Source: Embleya sp051903075
GTDB taxonomy: Bacteria; Actinomycetota; Actinomycetes; Streptomycetales; Streptomycetaceae
Assembly (NCBI RefSeq): GCF_051903075.1
Contig: NZ_CP182424.1
Span: 238,593-302,592, forward strand
DNA length: 64,000 bases
Direction of reading: 5' to 3'
Of this stretch, positions 63,291 to 64,000 are shown piece after piece. A program made the position numbers and the translations under genes. A model generated the notes under the pieces. It searched no databases and had not been told where the DNA came from. It saw only the letters and a program-made list of their open reading frames with translations. Positions within the stretch are counted from its first letter, which is position 1. Each line of letters begins with the position of its first letter.

Positions 63291-64000
63291 ACCAGGCAAC
63301 CCACCCACGCCCCACCCACCCCCGCCGCTGCGCCGCGAGGGGCATGTCCTGGTCCTGTCGGGTCGTTTCGATCCGACGGCGGACCTGGTGGTGGAGGAGT
63401 TGAACCGGCGTGCGGTGCCGCTCTTCCGTGCTGATCTGGCCGAGTTCCCGCTCGAGATGTCCCTGGCCGCGTCGTTCGACGGCACGGCCTGGTCCGGGTC
63501 GTTGCGCAACGACCGGCGCGAGCTCGATCTCGCCGCGGTGCGCTCGGTCTACTACCGCCGTCCGACTCGGCCGCGCTTCCCGGCCGGCATGTCGGTGCCG
63601 GCGCGGCGGGTCTCGGAGCGCGAGGCCCGTCTGGGCTTCGGCGGCCTCCTGGCCGCGTTGCCGTGCCGGTGGTTGCCGCCTCCGGGTCGGGCTGCGGATG
63701 CCGAGTACAAGCCGCTGCAGTTGCGGGTGGCGGCCGAGTGCGGCCTGACGGTCCCCCGCACATTGATCACCAACGACCCGGCGGCCGCTCGGGCGTTCGC
63801 GGTCGGAGTCGCGGGCCCGGTGGTGTACAAGCCGTTCGGCCCTGTGCGGGGTGTCGTGGACGGGGAGTCGGTGGCGGTGTACGCGAGCGTCGTCGACCCG
63901 GCCGCGTTGGACGATCCGGCGATCGCCACCACCGCGCATCTGTTCCAGGCTGCGGTGGCGAAGGCGTACGAGTGTCGGCTGACGGTGGTGGCGGGTCGGG
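63280..64000 (+). CDS. tgmB: Second ATP-grasp peptide maturase, cut by the window end
   Basis: GTG 63280 lies 11 bases inside the precursor gene. The first 240 residues are present: VLVLSGRFDPTADLVVEELN, VYYRRPTRPRF, the hallmark EYKPLQLRVAAECGLTVPRTLITNDPAAA, VVYKPFGPV and HLFQAAVAKAYECRLTVV. This matches the layout of the ligase at 19103-20077, including the YKPxQL segment and VPxTL, so it is the same GRASP_SAV5884 group. An N-terminal proline-rich stretch of about 20 residues is extra. The catalytic C-terminal residues lie beyond the window. Confidence 0.85.
   Translation, partial: MTTEPGNPPTPHPPPPLRREGHVLVLSGRFDPTADLVVEELNRRAVPLFRADLAEFPLEMSLAASFDGTAWSGSLRNDRRELDLAAVRSVYYRRPTRPRFPAGMSVPARRVSEREARLGFGGLLAALPCRWLPPPGRAADAEYKPLQLRVAAECGLTVPRTLITNDPAAARAFAVGVAGPVVYKPFGPVRGVVDGESVAVYASVVDPAALDDPAIATTAHLFQAAVAKAYECRLTVVAGR

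Overview
The window is high-GC DNA with strong G/C bias at third codon positions, GTG/TTG starts and Streptomyces-type ribosome binding sites. Family markers point the same way: an actinobacterial integration host factor (sIHF/mIHF), XRE-TPR regulators, ATP-grasp graspetide genes of the SAV_5884 type, and TTA codons in accessory genes. It looks like a chromosome arm or large plasmid of a Streptomyces-like actinomycete (Streptomycetaceae). No rRNA, tRNA, CRISPR array or intact insertion sequence was seen. Accessory character is high: many small orphan genes, several frameshifted genes and recognisable gene scraps between them.

Layout. 1-4 kb: orphan genes, including a minus-strand operon ending in a perfect 19-bp hairpin. 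5.1-8.7 kb: a large Ski2-like helicase with zinc-binding N-terminus. 9.1-12.4 kb: a four-gene module ending in an sIHF gene; a decayed second copy lies at 26.8-28.6 kb. 12.5-17.2 kb: a nonsense-interrupted gene, a DUF6283-like protein and a frameshifted RecB-like nuclease. 17.4-20.9 kb: XRE-TPR regulator divergent from a graspetide precursor, its ATP-grasp ligase and a kinase-like protein. 21.6-26.7 kb: orphan genes, two cysteine-rich proteins and a protein carrying only the DnaB N-terminal domain. 28.8-36.4 kb: a TPR-like protein, an aminoglycoside-phosphotransferase-like enzyme, a GIY-YIG protein, and a possible defence island (DUF4365-like pair; AbiJ-like/PD-(D/E)XK protein with a frameshift).

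36.4-42.1 kb: a second XRE-TPR regulator divergent from a four-gene operon (left-handed beta-helix acyltransferase-like, MurA paralogue, serine hydrolase, MurB paralogue). The two regulator/operon promoters share a near-identical 19-bp palindrome, so the graspetide and MurA/MurB operons probably belong to one regulatory family. 42.3-44.8 kb: small genes, one broken by a pentanucleotide slippage.

45.0-62.1 kb: the most unusual region. An M60-like metallopeptidase with three N-terminal 41-residue repeats lies divergent to a tight six-gene cassette: ComEC-like metallo-beta-lactamase, a DUF6603-type 1442-residue protein, unrecognised proteins of 754, 1374 (C-terminal discoidin-like domain) and 164 residues, and a 549-residue protein with 20-residue repeats. 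The last two share a domain. 62.9-64.0 kb: a second graspetide precursor and the start of its ATP-grasp ligase, cut by the window end.
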